Assembly (NCBI GenBank): GCA_013396915.1
Contig: VWZL01000658.1
Coordinates: 1,189,473 to 1,253,472 of the forward strand
Length of the DNA: 64,000 nt
Source: Stercorarius parasiticus
Lineage: Eukaryota; Chordata; Aves; Charadriiformes; Stercorariidae
Reading direction: 5' to 3'
Shown here: positions 30,769-58,426 of the stretch, piece by piece
How the letters are laid out: each line of letters begins with the position of its first letter
How positions within the stretch are numbered: the first letter of the stretch is position 1
Program-made: the position numbers and the translations under genes
The notes under the pieces: generated by a model
Databases searched by the model: none
Told to the model about the DNA's origin: nothing
The model's input: only the letters and a program-made list of their open reading frames with translations

Positions 30769-33700
30769 TCATACTCACACTGTTCCATGAAACACAACTT
30801 ATACAGCATAGCAAGGGTATTGGGCAGCTTATACAAAAGAAATAACTGAAAGCAATTATTTATAAATTCATACATGATATTTCCTCAGTCATTTGCGAGA
30901 AAAACCAAAAATACCCGTGAACAAAAGGGTTCTGATGAGACTCCATATTCTAGGGTTTCTCCCCCTCTTCCCCAGAAAAGCTCGCTCAGAAAGTAATGCG
31001 CTCTTTACAGTCTTTCATAAGGAAAATAGCAGTTTCACATCTCCTTATTTCAGCTTCTACAGAAGACCAAACCCTAGAAATCAGTCTTTGCCATGTTCAT
31101 TTTCCTCTTATACTGCATTTGGGGGGAAAATAATCAACAGCGATTGTAAAATATGATTCCAGCTTATATAAATGTGAATAGAGCACACTTTCCTCTAGAG
31201 ACAAAAAGCAGACAAGAAACATTACATACAAACCTTTTTAAATACATTTCAACAGTGTGAAAGAGAGAGAAGAGTCACAAATCAGGAAATTCAAAAGTGA
31301 CAAACAAAAGTCAGCTATAACTTGGACTTGCCCGTTTCTTTGTTCTTGTGACTTTTTACAAACTACAGAAACATTAACTATTTTCTTTCCTTTTGAATAA
31401 ACAAGATTGAAGTGTGATACTTCATGATACAGTTCTGAAGCACAACGAAAGTGAATCAAGTGCTCTAGAAATAAACCTCACGCATTTTTGCTCTGTGAAT
31501 GGGCTACAAAAATTGACTTTTCGGAGACCCTGAAACTAGGAAGTTATGAAGTCTAATTATTTCTGCTTTAAAATAGTTACCGGGCAAGATGCTATGCCCC
31601 TGACGGATGTATGCTCCTGTAATATACCTGCAGAAGCCTGCAAGAACTTTGAAGAAATCCTTCCTTACTGTGACCGTTTCTGCATCTGCTGAAACATGAT
31701 GTATGCGTTGAAGTTAACAACTGAATGACTTGCAAGTTTACACAATTGCTGATCAACAGGCTTTTAAAAATATCTGACAATTACATTATGAATTAATGTA
31801 ACTGACTAGTTCCTGGTTATTATGCACAAAGGTAGATTAAAACCACAGTGAAATAAATAGAAATGGGCATAAAAACTAATTGATATTAGTAACACGCCAG
31901 AGCAGCCACTAAATCAGACCTGCATGATGCCCAGATCAACACTGAGGGGCTTCGGTGTAAATGAGGATTTCTCTTGAAACCTTCCACTCCCACTGGTGCA
32001 GCTCCACCCCCTTGACAATTCCCACAGCTGCGCCAGCACCGACCCAGCCTGAACCCAGGCATCAGCCAACGCCCCTCGGGACGCCAGTGGCCGGGGTTCA
32101 CCCCTCTGGTCCCATGTTCCACCTCAGCTTTCCCAGGCCTAATCCTCCCAAGAAATTTTTAAACCCACTGCCAGCAGAACCCAACTCAATGGCAGACGAC
32201 TCTTCGATTTCAACAGCATTCCGCTCAAGCGCTGTCTAATCTAACCGATGAGATGTTGATTTCCTCAGATAGGCTTGTGCCAAACACAACCCCCATTTTG
32301 ATTCGAAGGAGTACCCAAATCCGTTATCTGCAGACGTGGAAGTTCTGCTACCAATTTTAGTCAGTACAGAAGAAGCCTTGAAATGAGAAATCCAATTTGT
32401 TTCTATTTCACATAAAACCTGAACCTACTGGAGGGTGGGTGGGTGGTGGGATCAAAAAAGGGATGTATTTCTATAGTTTTATATGACAACATAGAAGCCT
32501 AAAATGTAATTGGATTCAATGGAGAGAAATACTATGTTTAAATGGCAACCACGCACATAACTATAGCTACTACATAAAAAAGCCTTCTAAAAATTACATT
32601 TTGGATTATTTCTTGATCTTTAAGAGGGGTACCTTAAAATTACTCAGCTTCAGATAAATTCTGTCACATGAATTCCCAGCTTTTTCTCTCTCTCTCTCAT
32701 AAATCCACTCCACCTAAACAATCAGTGACAAGCCTGTCACGGGAGATCTTGCACTACTGGACTGTGTGTCACAGTCAGATCCCAATTTTACCGTGATGTG
32801 CTAAAGACAACTTAAAAATGGCATATGAAGAAGAACGTTATATTTGCTACCAGTGCTACCATCTGATGCTGTAACTCACAGAATTTAACCCTGGTATTTG
32901 TGCAGAACATACGTATGCATCTAAATACATATAGAGTTTACATAAAAATATGTATTTGGCTTCACTGCAATAATGTATAGCTTTTTCACTGAAGAAAGGC
33001 TTGAACAAAAAATAATGAGCACATTAAAAAAAGGAGGTTAATATATTCATCCGTTAAAATGGATTGTGGGAGACCAGACAGAAAAATGTAAATAATCCAA
33101 GTTTTTGCAAAATACTAAATTGTCCAGCCTATAATCCAACTTTCATAGACTAATCAGTCCTATTTCAATTTTCTTTGATAAGCTGCTCCAAATTTTTTAA
33201 TTAGGCATCAGGTCATGTATATGCTACTGCGCTTGGCAATTATTATTTTTATGACTTAAAACCAGAACAGCCTGTTTCAGCAGTAGGAACTGCCATCATT
33301 TTTATACAAGTAAAAATTACAGCATAATTAGTTTCTCCTGTATTGACTGCATATGTGAATTTTAAAAAATCTCCCTAATTAGGTCGGAGCTTTCCATAAT
33401 AATGTTTCAATGGCAGAATGGCTATGATCATTTGAATATTTTTCATGGAAGAAAATTATAATCTGAACATACACTTAGTAATGTTATATTAGTGGACTAT
33501 TGTTTTTTAACATTTAAAAAAGGAATATAATTAGAGCAAAATGCACCAGACAGTGAAACTATGGCATATACAGTAACAATTCATTATTATTCAATTTGGC
33601 CCAGTAATCTATTCCATACAAATACAGAACTTCCTTATTCTCCTTTCTGAGGCAGGTAGGATTAAAGATTTCTTTTAGAGAAAGCTGACAGGTGGGAAGA

Positions 33701-36700
33701 TATGTACTTTCTAAAGATATATATAAGGTGGGTGTTTTTTCTTGTTTGTCTCCTGAAACCTGCCAGCATCCATCTTGCATCGGTTTTTGTCCCCAGTGCA
33801 CTGAAAAAAAATGAAACTGTGTTGCCTTTGAAAATTAGGTAATTTTCTATGTGGAAACAAGACACAAACAAACAGCAGTAAAAAAGCAAAACGCAAACAG
33901 AAATGTTCTTTGTTTCTGTGAATATTCTAAAGATGACAACATCAATTGGTTTTCTTTTAAACGAGGAATTCCTTTACCTTTAGCTGTGCAATTGAAGTGC
34001 ATCTTCAAATTTCAAGAAAGGCATTTTTAATACTAATTGTTTACCACATGAAGCTATAGGGCATTATAAGCAAATTCAGGGGAAGTGTTGCAGATAATCT
34101 GACTTGTAAATATCAGTTTTAGAACAAAATAGATCTGACTATGAAGCATGTCTGTTCAAATGCTTAGAATTCACATTCTAAAAACCATGTTACATTGGTG
34201 AGTATCTCTATTATAGGAAACAGAAAGAGAGACAATGCATTCACCTAAGCAACTCTTCTGGCTTCTACTAATACGTCATTTTCTAAAACCAGTAAGATTT
34301 TAGATTTTGGCTTATATATACAAACATCACAAATGTTTGCTCTAACATTTTACTTGAATTATACATTATAAATTACCATAGCAAATATTCTACTGTTGCC
34401 TATTTGACAGTGGCACAATTCATAGGTATTTACACTATCATTCTATTTTCATTTTGCTATATTTATCTTGTCTGCAATATACATGAGAAATTGATAGAAA
34501 ATTATCAATTTTCATCATTATTCTTTTTTCTTAAAAAAAAACCCCAATCAATCAAAAAACAAACCACAAAGAAATAAAACACCTTTGTCTCCCCTCATTA
34601 TAATACATTTATCCACTATCCATGTGTCCGATCTGTAGAATTCTCTCTCTTACATGTATTTTGTTTGGTTAAGGATGATTCCCCATGGTGCGAGATACAA
34701 GTCAGTATCATTTAATTTACAGAGAAAATATTCTGTGGAGATTGCATTATGTGCTGTGAGCAAAAAAGGGCATTACTAAATTAAGCATTAAAACGGAACT
34801 GCTCATCCAGCTCTGCAGAGTTACAGTATTCTGGTACCTACTTGAGAGTTTGCTTTGACAGACTTTTAAAAATAGTTTTTTCCTCTAATTAATCTATAGG
34901 GTATTTTGTGATAAAGTACATATTTCTATCATGTTACAAATTATTTTTATCCATGGTAGATTACAAAGCCAATACTTTTCTCCTAATTACAATTCATCCC
35001 AAAGGCCTTCCAGTGACAGAAATAGATAAAGAATGTATTACGTTTGCTTTAAGAATATTTAAGGAAAACTAGAGAAGAACATTTTCATCTGGTATTAAAA
35101 TGATTTTGATTGCATTGAGCATGAGAAACCTGGATTTCTTAAAAAAGATTGGCCTGAAAAGAAAGGCTATAAGACTGGTGCAAATCTGTCTGAGCAGAAC
35201 AAAGCAGTGGCCAGAGCAAATAACTTTTCTCACCCCAGAGTGTTTCAAGTTAGATAAGAGTGTCCTAAATCTGCTTTTCAGCCCACATTTTGGAATGCTG
35301 ACGGATGATACACGCAAGGCAAAGCAAAAAGTCATTGGGAAAGGACTGAAGAATCTTCAATGTGCATGATACGGTGATCATCAGGAAACAACAGACCATA
35401 CTTCAAATGGAGACTCAAAGAAGGCCAAGAGAAGAAAACCGCAGCCAGCGTTACGAACAGAATGCCAACAATTCTGATTCAGGTCTTGAAACCCAGCTGA
35501 GCAACTGGCAGGTTTTCAACATCTGGGATGCGAGATTGCAGCAGATGGGAAGCCAGAGAGTGAATTAAAAGTAAAACCAGAAAAAGGCTGTATTTTTGAA
35601 GAGGGGAGATATAACTGTGTATTTATACAGGCGGGTAACAGATTTATGCCTCAGAGACGAACGGTACTACTTGAACTGGTGCTTAAAGAACACAGGGAGC
35701 CCAAAACGTGTCTCATGGCTTGTATTTCTACAACTACACTTAATCAGAGTCTGGATTTATAGAGTTATCTCTTGGAGATATCTAGGAGAATCTAAGAAAC
35801 ATTAAGAAGCATTACAAGAGAAAAATCATAAACAAGGGAGTTTGGGAAACAGCAAGGATCAGATGTAGCAAGGCATGTATTACACTAGTTGTATCATCAG
35901 ATATAGAAGAACAGGGTTGGCAACATTTACCTCTGGGGGAAAAAATAATATAACAGCAAGGAAACAAATGAGCTTGAAAGCACAGAGCATCTGTTTCAGT
36001 CAGCTGAAAGGAGACAGGCTGGGGGAGGCAATTGTTTGCTGCCAGTATCCTGCCATAGGAGTTTGGCAGGCTGACTGATTAGATTTTCTTTCTTTGAACA
36101 TCACCAGTTTTCAGATACAGTGATAAAACTTTACTCAGTACCAAAGACTAATGTGCGTTATATCTTTTTTTTTTTTTGAGTAGTTTTTACTGAAGTGTTT
36201 TCAATCAGAAAGAATGTCTCAGGTGGAAGGGTATTTCTTAGGCAGAAGGAGGTCCTGACCAATAAGCAAATTATTTTTTCAGTAGACAGTAAAAACAATC
36301 ATTCTAAAAAAAGGTAAGGTTTACTTGAGATGGTGAAAAAACATTTTATCTCAATAGATACTACATTCATGTTCACTGACATCTAAAATCAATGTGCATA
36401 CAAACCGAAGGGTCTAAGCAGAGGGAAAAAAGCCCAGCCCTCCCCCGCCGACACTCATAACCATGAATTTTAAAAGCATGCAATAAATTTTAACAAGATG
36501 ATTGAGAGGCTCTAGAAACTCTGAAGGGAGGATGAGTTTCAACTCAACTCAGCAACAACAGTCAATTAGGATGCACCTACCTGCGTAAGTAATCAGGCTG
36601 ATTTTACCCCAGATTGTCAGTAAGGAGGTAAATCAGGAAAGATTTGTGACTCATCACAAACCTGTTTTGTGCCAAATAAGATTCATGATTTTTCCTCTGT

Positions 36701-37675
36701 GTAAACAAAATCCGTTCGCAACCTATCTTCACTAAAGCTTTTAAGTATGACAGTTATTAAGATTTCTGAATAAAATGTATTTTCAATGTACATCATTAAT
36801 GATCTAAATTAGGTTTTAAATAAATACAGGGGGTGAAACCGCACACAAAATAAAATGGAAAAAATGGCTGACTGTTTCCTTACATTTGTTCAACGTTTTG
36901 TTACTCAGAACTTCGCAGGCTGGCATCTACTACTATGAAGGAAACACATTTTGATTCGGAAGGATCAAAGGAAAAGTAGTGAGCTCAGATACTTTTTTTT
37001 CTTGTTTCTTTTTGAAAGCCCTTTCGCGCGTTGTCACCTCAGAGCACAATGTGATATAGGCAGCTGCTTCAAGCTGGCTACGGTGTGCAAAGTTCACTGT
37101 CATGACCGGCTGACTGCTCAACTGTCAGGGAAAAATTAACAAATACAAAAAGGGGAACATGTGGCAGTTTTAGAAACACACTTTTCAATAAAGCATACTG
37201 TGAACTATAGACTATTGCACATTTCAACATGACACAAGAAAAATAGGGGGTTCAAAAGAGGATACGCTTTGTAACATAGAAATATACAGACTAGCTTGTG
37301 CACAGAAATCAAAACATGGTTACAAGACACCACTGCAGTCAAACCTGTCTTATAGTCTGCTCATGATCTTAGTGACCTCAAGAAACTGGTCCAAACTGAT
37401 TATCAGCAATACTTCTTTTTGTTACTTTTTTTAAAAAAATATTTTGAGACCACATTTTTGATACACATATATATATTCCGTGGTCAAAACAGACAGACTT
37501 AACTTTAGCGATACTAAATAAAAGTGCAAAAACGTTCAAAAAATAAAACAAAATAAAAAAATATGGAAGCATAAGCTAAAAATTTTCTGCATAGCTGAAA
37601 TCTATTTAAAGCGAGTCCTTGGTAGGGGTTGCTGACAGGAGGAAAAAGCAGTTTTTTTAAAATGTCTTCTGCACG

Positions 37676-37681
37676 TTTATT
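37676..37681 (-). terminator. BMPR2: candidate proximal BMPR2 poly(A) signal (AATAAA)
   Basis: AATAAA lies about 45 bases after the stop codon on the minus strand, with a pyrimidine-rich stretch (ctgctttttcctcctgtc) some 30 bases beyond. If used, it would give an mRNA with almost no 3' UTR. Use is unproven. Confidence 0.3.
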
Positions 37682-37726
37682 TCAAATAATGCAAAAAAAA
37701 GGTCATTTGTCGGCTTTTGAAGTATT

Positions 37727-39679
<1,953 letters not shown>

Positions 39680-40959
39680 ACTGCATACTACTGCTATCCA
39701 AACTATTTGTGGCTGATAGATCCAGCGAATTAGGCCTCTGTGCTCTTCTAGTCTGGGTCTGCCCAGGATTTCTCGCTACAGTCTGGATACTGACTGTAGC
39801 AGTGTCTTGTACTGGACATGGATTACTGTTGTTGTTATTGGCATTTGTTCGGCCATTATCCAGTGGTCGCTCTCTCCTGTCTACTAGGCGGTCCAGAACG
39901 CCTTCATCATGGCCAACCTGCTGCTCCCGCCTCAACAAGGGTTCATGCTCGTCAGGGCTTGAATTAATATTCAGCCGACTATCCTCTCCACTGAACTGGT
40001 TCTGAAGCATTTCCTGGGCCCTCTGCGCTACCGAACTGGTTGTCTGGCCAGATGGCACCGTCCCATTGGCATATTGGGTTGTGCCAGCATGAGAGTTTAT
40101 GCTGTGGCTTCTCCCAGCCACTCCATTCATGGTAACTGTCACAACATGAGGTTCTGCAGCATTGATAGTGTTCATCTTAGCAACGCCTGTTTCCACTTGC
40201 TTCAAGTTTGATTTGTGCTTGCCACCAAATTTTAACCGTGGCTCCTTTGTTGAATTTTTGGTGTTTAGGGGGAGGCTAGTAGGCCTCTTCGGAAGGTTCT
40301 GTTGCTTGGGTAGAGGATAGACCTGAGCAGATGGGACATCTGGAATCAAACATGCTTGACCATTGCCAGCTTGCGTGAAGTCCTGTTGTCCTGTCACCTC
40401 TACTGCAAGTTTTATCAGTGGATAAAGCAAGCTGGAACTAGTGCTGCTGAGTGGATCTGGCCCGCTAAACTGCTTAAGTGAATGTTCCATCAGATTCTCA
40501 TCAGAGCTTTCTTTCAGGTTCTTATCCACTTCTTTTGGATCCAATTTATTTGTCTCTAAGTCCTCCTCTGTTAGCTGCAGACAAACAGGGGTGGGCCCAC
40601 CTGGCTGCATAACATTTGTAGTATGTAAGTTTGTTTCATCCGAATAAGGCATTTCGGATATGGTGGTCATGCCAGTGCTAGGAGTGAGGCCAGTTGTATT
40701 GGTGGTGGTAGTATTGGTGGACAAACTGGTGACACTCGTCTCAGGACTAGGGATGCGAGCTTGTGCTTGTTGCCGCTCATAGTTAATGGAGTTTCTATTC
40801 TTTTCTCCTGAAGTCAATGGTGTAGTGGACATTGAATGTTCAGAAGAAATGTTCTTCACTATGCTGTCAGTGTGGTGGATTGAATCTTCAATGTAGGAAG
40901 AGGAAGAGTAATCTGGATATGGCCTTATCTTTGATACACGCCTATGATGTGACAGATTC
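39680..40959 (-). CDS. BMPR2: BMPR2 exon 12 (long cytoplasmic tail)
   Basis: This large 1280-base exon encodes most of the BMPR2-specific tail. It begins [20 protein letters not shown] and [20 protein letters not shown], and passes through the Ser/Thr-rich [20 protein letters not shown] block and the acidic [19 protein letters not shown] block. It ends [20 protein letters not shown] followed by Q. The acceptor is cttaaag at 40960, the donor gtaagtg at 39679. It starts in phase 2 and ends in phase 1. An NNNNSNPC run near the 3' end matches the human NNNNSNPC. The tail is open from end to end and well conserved. In mammals exon 12 can be skipped to give a short receptor, and many pulmonary hypertension alleles fall in it. 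Confidence 0.98.
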
Positions 40960-42260
<1,301 letters not shown>

Positions 42261-42744
42261 TTACTTTCCCTTTATATTGTGCTTCTAATTTACTGTTTTA
42301 AGACAGCATTCTGTATGCTTGAAAATAGTCACAAGCTGGTGAGAAAGAGAAATGGAAGATACACAATTTCATTCAAAGCTAGTTTACCCTAAAACCAGCA
42401 ATATGCAGGACTAATATTATCATACCTCACACACACGCACCAACTAGGAAGACCATTATTTAGGAAAAGCTACATTCACCATTGTCAATAGAACCTTCAG
42501 CCAGCCCTCGCTGATGTCTGCATGCTCAGCTCACTCTCCCTGCTGTATGAAAGCTGTGTACTAAGGATCGATGATATTCTGGAAATGCTGTCATTGTTAA
42601 CCCCCCAATTCAGCTAATGGTCCCTTGCCTTGCTTCCCTGCACTGTATGCAAAATAACACAGCCTTGCTCATTTCGTCATGGCTTTTCTTCCTTTGTTCA
42701 ATACTGTAACATCCAAATGCCTCATACATATCAGTGAATTTGTC

Positions 42745-42885
42745 TGCGCTACGGGAGGAGATTATTGCTGCCCTTGTTTTACAGATGGAGAAACAGAAGC
42801 GGACACACTTTCCAGGGATCACACTGTGGGGTGAATGGTGCAGTCAGAATTAGAGCTCAAGACCTCCAAAACGTGCTGCCATATG
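42745..42885 (-). repeat. MIR/CORE-SINE-like relic
   Basis: The plus strand shows, in order, a 'ttttacagatggagaaacag' block, an 'agggatcacactg' block, a 'gtgcagtcagaattagagctc' style block and 'acgtgctgccatatg'. This order matches the antisense of the MIR consensus (tttacagatgagg, aaggtcacacagc, gcagagccgggattcgaacc, cgtgctcttaacca). The SINE would therefore lie on the minus strand. It is heavily diverged, as expected of an ancient amniote SINE. The chance open frames of 42765-43356 begin in it. Confidence 0.6.
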
Positions 42886-45063
42886 GTCAGAGATCTGGAG
42901 AGGAGACAGCTGAAATTACGAGCACTGAACACTTCTGCTTCCACTGCATACAAAGTACAAAAAACAGGCAGACATTTATTGTCCCCTGCTGCCAATCTAT
43001 GGCCCATGGACAGGACACGGTTTGCCAGAACATCTCACATCTACAGCCCAGCTTTAACCTCTCCAGCACCAATGACTGTGCACCGTCCCAGCTGGGCACT
43101 AAGGCCTCTGACTGCCTCTGTGCCAGAACTGCCTTGTTTGCTTCTGGCAGGGAAAGGCAGGACGAGCTCTGCACGCCGGCCAAGAGCTCCTCACCCACAG
43201 AGAGGGCTCCTGGCATCGCCTGCATCTGGCAAGTGGCTGCTGCTTCGTGATGCAGCTACAGCTGCACAGGTGGGGATGAGCTCCCACAACACCAAACCTT
43301 CATTCTCCTTTCCCACAGTGGATCGAAGAGGGGTGAAGCAGCTACACCCGTCTTAGCTGAGGGACATGAGTCTAAAAGCACCCTCAAGGACAATGGCAGG
43401 ATAGCGTACTGGATCCGTTTTCTCTCCCAGAATAATAAGCCTTCATTTGGCTGTTAAGACTTGATTTAGCCACAATTTAGACACATCTAAGTCGGTGGAC
43501 ACCCTAACCTCCTGTCTTGCCCCTCTGTAAGAGTGTCCCCTACAGGTTTCACCAGCAGTAAATTTAACCAGTGTTTAACTGAATATTGTCTCTCTTCTAG
43601 CAGATCTTTTCCTTTTGATGTTTTAAGGATCATGAAAGGAGCACAGTGATGACTGTACAGACAGTTAACAAAACTGACATCCTACAGCTTCACATTTACC
43701 ACAGTAATGTGTTTTCTATTAATTTCAGGTTCAAAGATATCTATACTAAAATGCACTATATAGAAGTTCTAGCACTCATAAAAAAGACAGAAGGGACCGG
43801 AAATCTGCATTGTTCTATTAATATCCTTCAGTCCTGACCTTTGAAGTCAAGCTTGGGCCCTGCTTGGCTTTGGCAAATGACACAAAAATGGTGCTAACAC
43901 CTCAACTCAGTTTATAGCCCCAGAATTATTTTATGCACATCATCTGCTCAGATTGTTGACTTATACTGTGAAAAACAATACTGCTAACCAAGGTCTGTAT
44001 CGTAATGCATATGTTCAAGCAGCAAACTGAGACTGCATAGGTAACCATAAATTTAGGATTCCACATCTTTTGAGTGCCTTAATTATGTGACCTAAAAAAT
44101 AAAACATTGCTTTTATTTTTATTTCACAGACGAAAAGGGCAAATACATTTCTCTAATAGATCAATTTGCATGAAAGTGTTATAACCCAACATGTTAGCGT
44201 AGCTTTAAATAACAGACAGAAGTCTTTTATCCCATGTATTAGACACAGGAGGTTAGGACCTGGGTCCAGGTGAGGTTGTCTGGAGTTTAGTTTTCTACAG
44301 TATCTTCCCTAGAGCGCTCATTCAGTTGTTATCCTAGACTGGCATAGGGTGGAGTAGGTTGTTTGATACACATGAGAGAACTACAGATGGTTTATTTATT
44401 CTTCTTTTTTCTTAAAGCAATGGTGTAGGTCCATCCTTACAGCTGGACTTATCATCATTATTATTATTATTTTGAATTTTTTAAAGCAATTAGTGACAAC
44501 ATGTAGAATGTTTTAGGCAGTTTAAATATAGGGATCATTACTAGCTCAGTGTCTATAATGCTGGAGTCTATCAGCTTGTTAGAACATAATTAACATTTAA
44601 AACAGTAGTCTGCAAAACAAAACAAACTTTCTTGAACTGTTTTAGTTATAACTGTCTTCAAAAACAGCTGTCAAGCTTGGTTCTTCCAACACTGCATTTG
44701 CCAACATGGCTATAGTTAAAACAGCTGCTTCTTGATTTCCTATATAATTTGGGCGTGGATTTTTTCTTTTTTCTCTCCCCCTCCCCTGACTGGCTGGCCA
44801 AAACTGTGTAATAAAATAACCTCTCTATGAAGCTCTCAACTCAGTTACAACATGTTTTACAACAGCGTCAATACTGGAGGCTATGCTCCTCTCTGAAAAT
44901 GGTTTCATACATATTTACAAGTACCAGCATAGATGAGGCCTTAGGCTGCCCATTATCTGCACAGTAGCTACATACTTATCATCTAGCAAAGTCTCTGAAG
45001 ATAGAAGGGCATAATTTCAGCAAGGGAATAACTAGAATTATCTTTTTAAATAAGAGTCAAATA

Positions 45064-45686
45064 TTGAGTACACCCTTAGCAAGTTTGCTGATGACACCAA
45101 GCTGTGTGGAGGGGTTGACACACTGGAGGGAAGGGATGCCATCCAGAGGGACCTGGACAGGCTTGAGAGGTGGGCTCATGCAAACCTGATGGAGTTCAAC
45201 AAGGCCAAGGGCAAGGTCCTGCACCTGGGTGGGCACAATCCCAAGCACAAGTACAGGCTGGGTGGAGAATGGATTGAGAGCAGCCCTGAGGAGAAGGACT
45301 TGGGGGTGTGGGTTGATGAGAAGCTCAACATGACCTGGCAATGCACGCTCACAGTCCAGAAAGCCAACTGCATCCTGGGCTGCATCAAAAGTGTGGCCAG
45401 CAGGTCGAGGGAGGCGATGCTGCCCCTCTACTCTGCACTGGTGAGAGCCCACCTGGAGAACTGCGTCCAGTTCTGGGACACCCAACACAAAAAGGACATG
45501 GACCTGTTGTAGCGAGTCCAGAGGAGGACCATGAAGATGATCAGAGGTCTGGAGCACCTCTGCTATGANGGGCTTTGAGCAGCCTGGTCTAGTGGGAGGT
45601 GTCCCTGCCCAGGGCAGGGGGATGGAACTAGGTGATCTTTAAGGTCCCTTCCAAGTCTAACCATTGTATACTTCTATGATTCTATG
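45064..45686 (+). mobile_element. CR1 LINE, 5'-truncated and internally deleted
   Basis: The plus strand encodes the C-terminal part of a CR1 reverse transcriptase: [20 protein letters not shown], then [30 protein letters not shown] and [24 protein letters not shown] is the catalytic motif. A TAG interrupts the frame near 45510. After 'cacctctgctatga' the usual CR1 sequence is missing, and it resumes near 45571 in the 3' UTR part. The copy ends in the CR1 3' tail (ttctatgattctatg) at 45672-45686. An N at 45569 marks the junction. It is dead and was probably inserted as a truncated copy, as nearly all CR1 copies are. Confidence 0.95.
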
Positions 45687-46558
45687 TCATTTTCCTAGTC
45701 GTAATCAAGCTATTTTAGCTTAAACAAGTTACCATGTATCAGGTGAAACCCAGTAACTGTTTGCATTTCACTTTGCTTGTAATAAAAGGCAAACAAGCCC
45801 CCCCAAGCTAAGGGGATTCGTGTTACCTCGCCTTTGCTGCAGATGAAAGCAAGAACACAGACTCCTACCAGAGTTCAGCTGACTTGCTGGAACTTGTTGG
45901 CCTGCAGCAGTAAGCAAGGCTCTAAGCCATAGCTATACTAATTCAAAACAACAAACAACATTACTATGTTTATAGTCTTGAAAATAAAAATTGGAGATCA
46001 AATGAAGCCATATAAAATTTCTAATGTAGTTATAATGAAATGATTGCTAGAAGCTGTAGCCTCTGCAAATTCTGAGGACTATACAACTTCAGAAAAGTTT
46101 ATTACAGTGTTTATAGATTTTAGTTTTGGAAGAGTATATTTACATTTTTGCCAACTATTTCAGGGTGTTATTAGTATATAAGATGTCAAAAAGGCAGTAA
46201 ATGCCTTTATATTTCCATCCAGCATACAGAGAACATAAGTGCACTTCATGCATTATACTACAGATACTGTCTAACAATTAATATAACAAGTTATCTTCTG
46301 TGTATCACACTTCAGCATTTGATAAGAATCACAGTATTTTTCATTAAAAGAAATATAGCTTTCATGTTAATGGCTTTTTAAAAACTGGTTCAATATTTAA
46401 GGAGTCCAGACAGAAGCAGGTCGCAATCCTTAAAATACTAACAAAAATAATAAAAAAAAAAAGACCAAAAAAAAAAAAAAGACTTATTCAAAAATTGCTT
46501 TTAAGAAATGAGTATACCCTATAGCTGGTTAAATGATTGTTTCTTTGAAAATATTCTA

Positions 46559-58315
<11,757 letters not shown>

Positions 58316-58426
58316 CTGCAAGCATCCTGTATCCAAAGAACAGAGCAGCAATCAAAACAGCCAGTACAGACACAGATGCAAGGGCAATAACTATAGTCTC
58401 ATCTCGATGAAAAGAATGAGAAGAAT
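58316..58426 (-). CDS. BMPR2: BMPR2 exon 4 (transmembrane segment)
   Basis: This 111-base exon completes an Asp codon and encodes [36 protein letters not shown] and the first base of Gly. [20 protein letters not shown] is the single membrane span, and the charged HRDE lies just outside the cell. The acceptor is gttgtgtttcag at 58427, the donor gtaggg at 58315. The start codon, signal peptide and cysteine-rich ligand-binding domain (exons 1 to 3) lie beyond the right edge. Confidence 0.97.

Larger units (their letters stand above)
30520..37726 (-). other. BMPR2: BMPR2 3' untranslated region (presumed, about 7.2 kb)
   Basis: Immediately after the BMPR2 stop codon the minus strand continues as unspliced-looking, AT-rich DNA for over 7 kb. 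Human BMPR2 also has a very long terminal exon with a 3' UTR of several kilobases. I place the distal end near 30.5 kb because poly(A) signals cluster there. Within it are a GC-richer block at about 31890-32240, a purine-rich block at about 35100-36080, a (TC)n run near 32683-32698 and several T/A runs. Two heptamers (minus-strand ATAAGCT at 30826-30832 and 31161-31167) match the miR-21 seed. Extent and ends are inference without transcript data. Confidence 0.65.

Noticed and set aside
42765..43356. Overlapping open frames of 161 and 173 codons on the plus strand and 112 on the minus strand within BMPR2 intron 10
   Set aside because: They overlap in three frames in a GC-richer stretch, begin in a MIR-like relic and resemble no known protein. 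Multi-frame openness points to low stop density and not to a gene.
45057..45557. 166-codon minus-strand open frame over the CR1 copy
   Set aside because: It is the antisense shadow of the CR1 reverse transcriptase; the real homology is on the plus strand.
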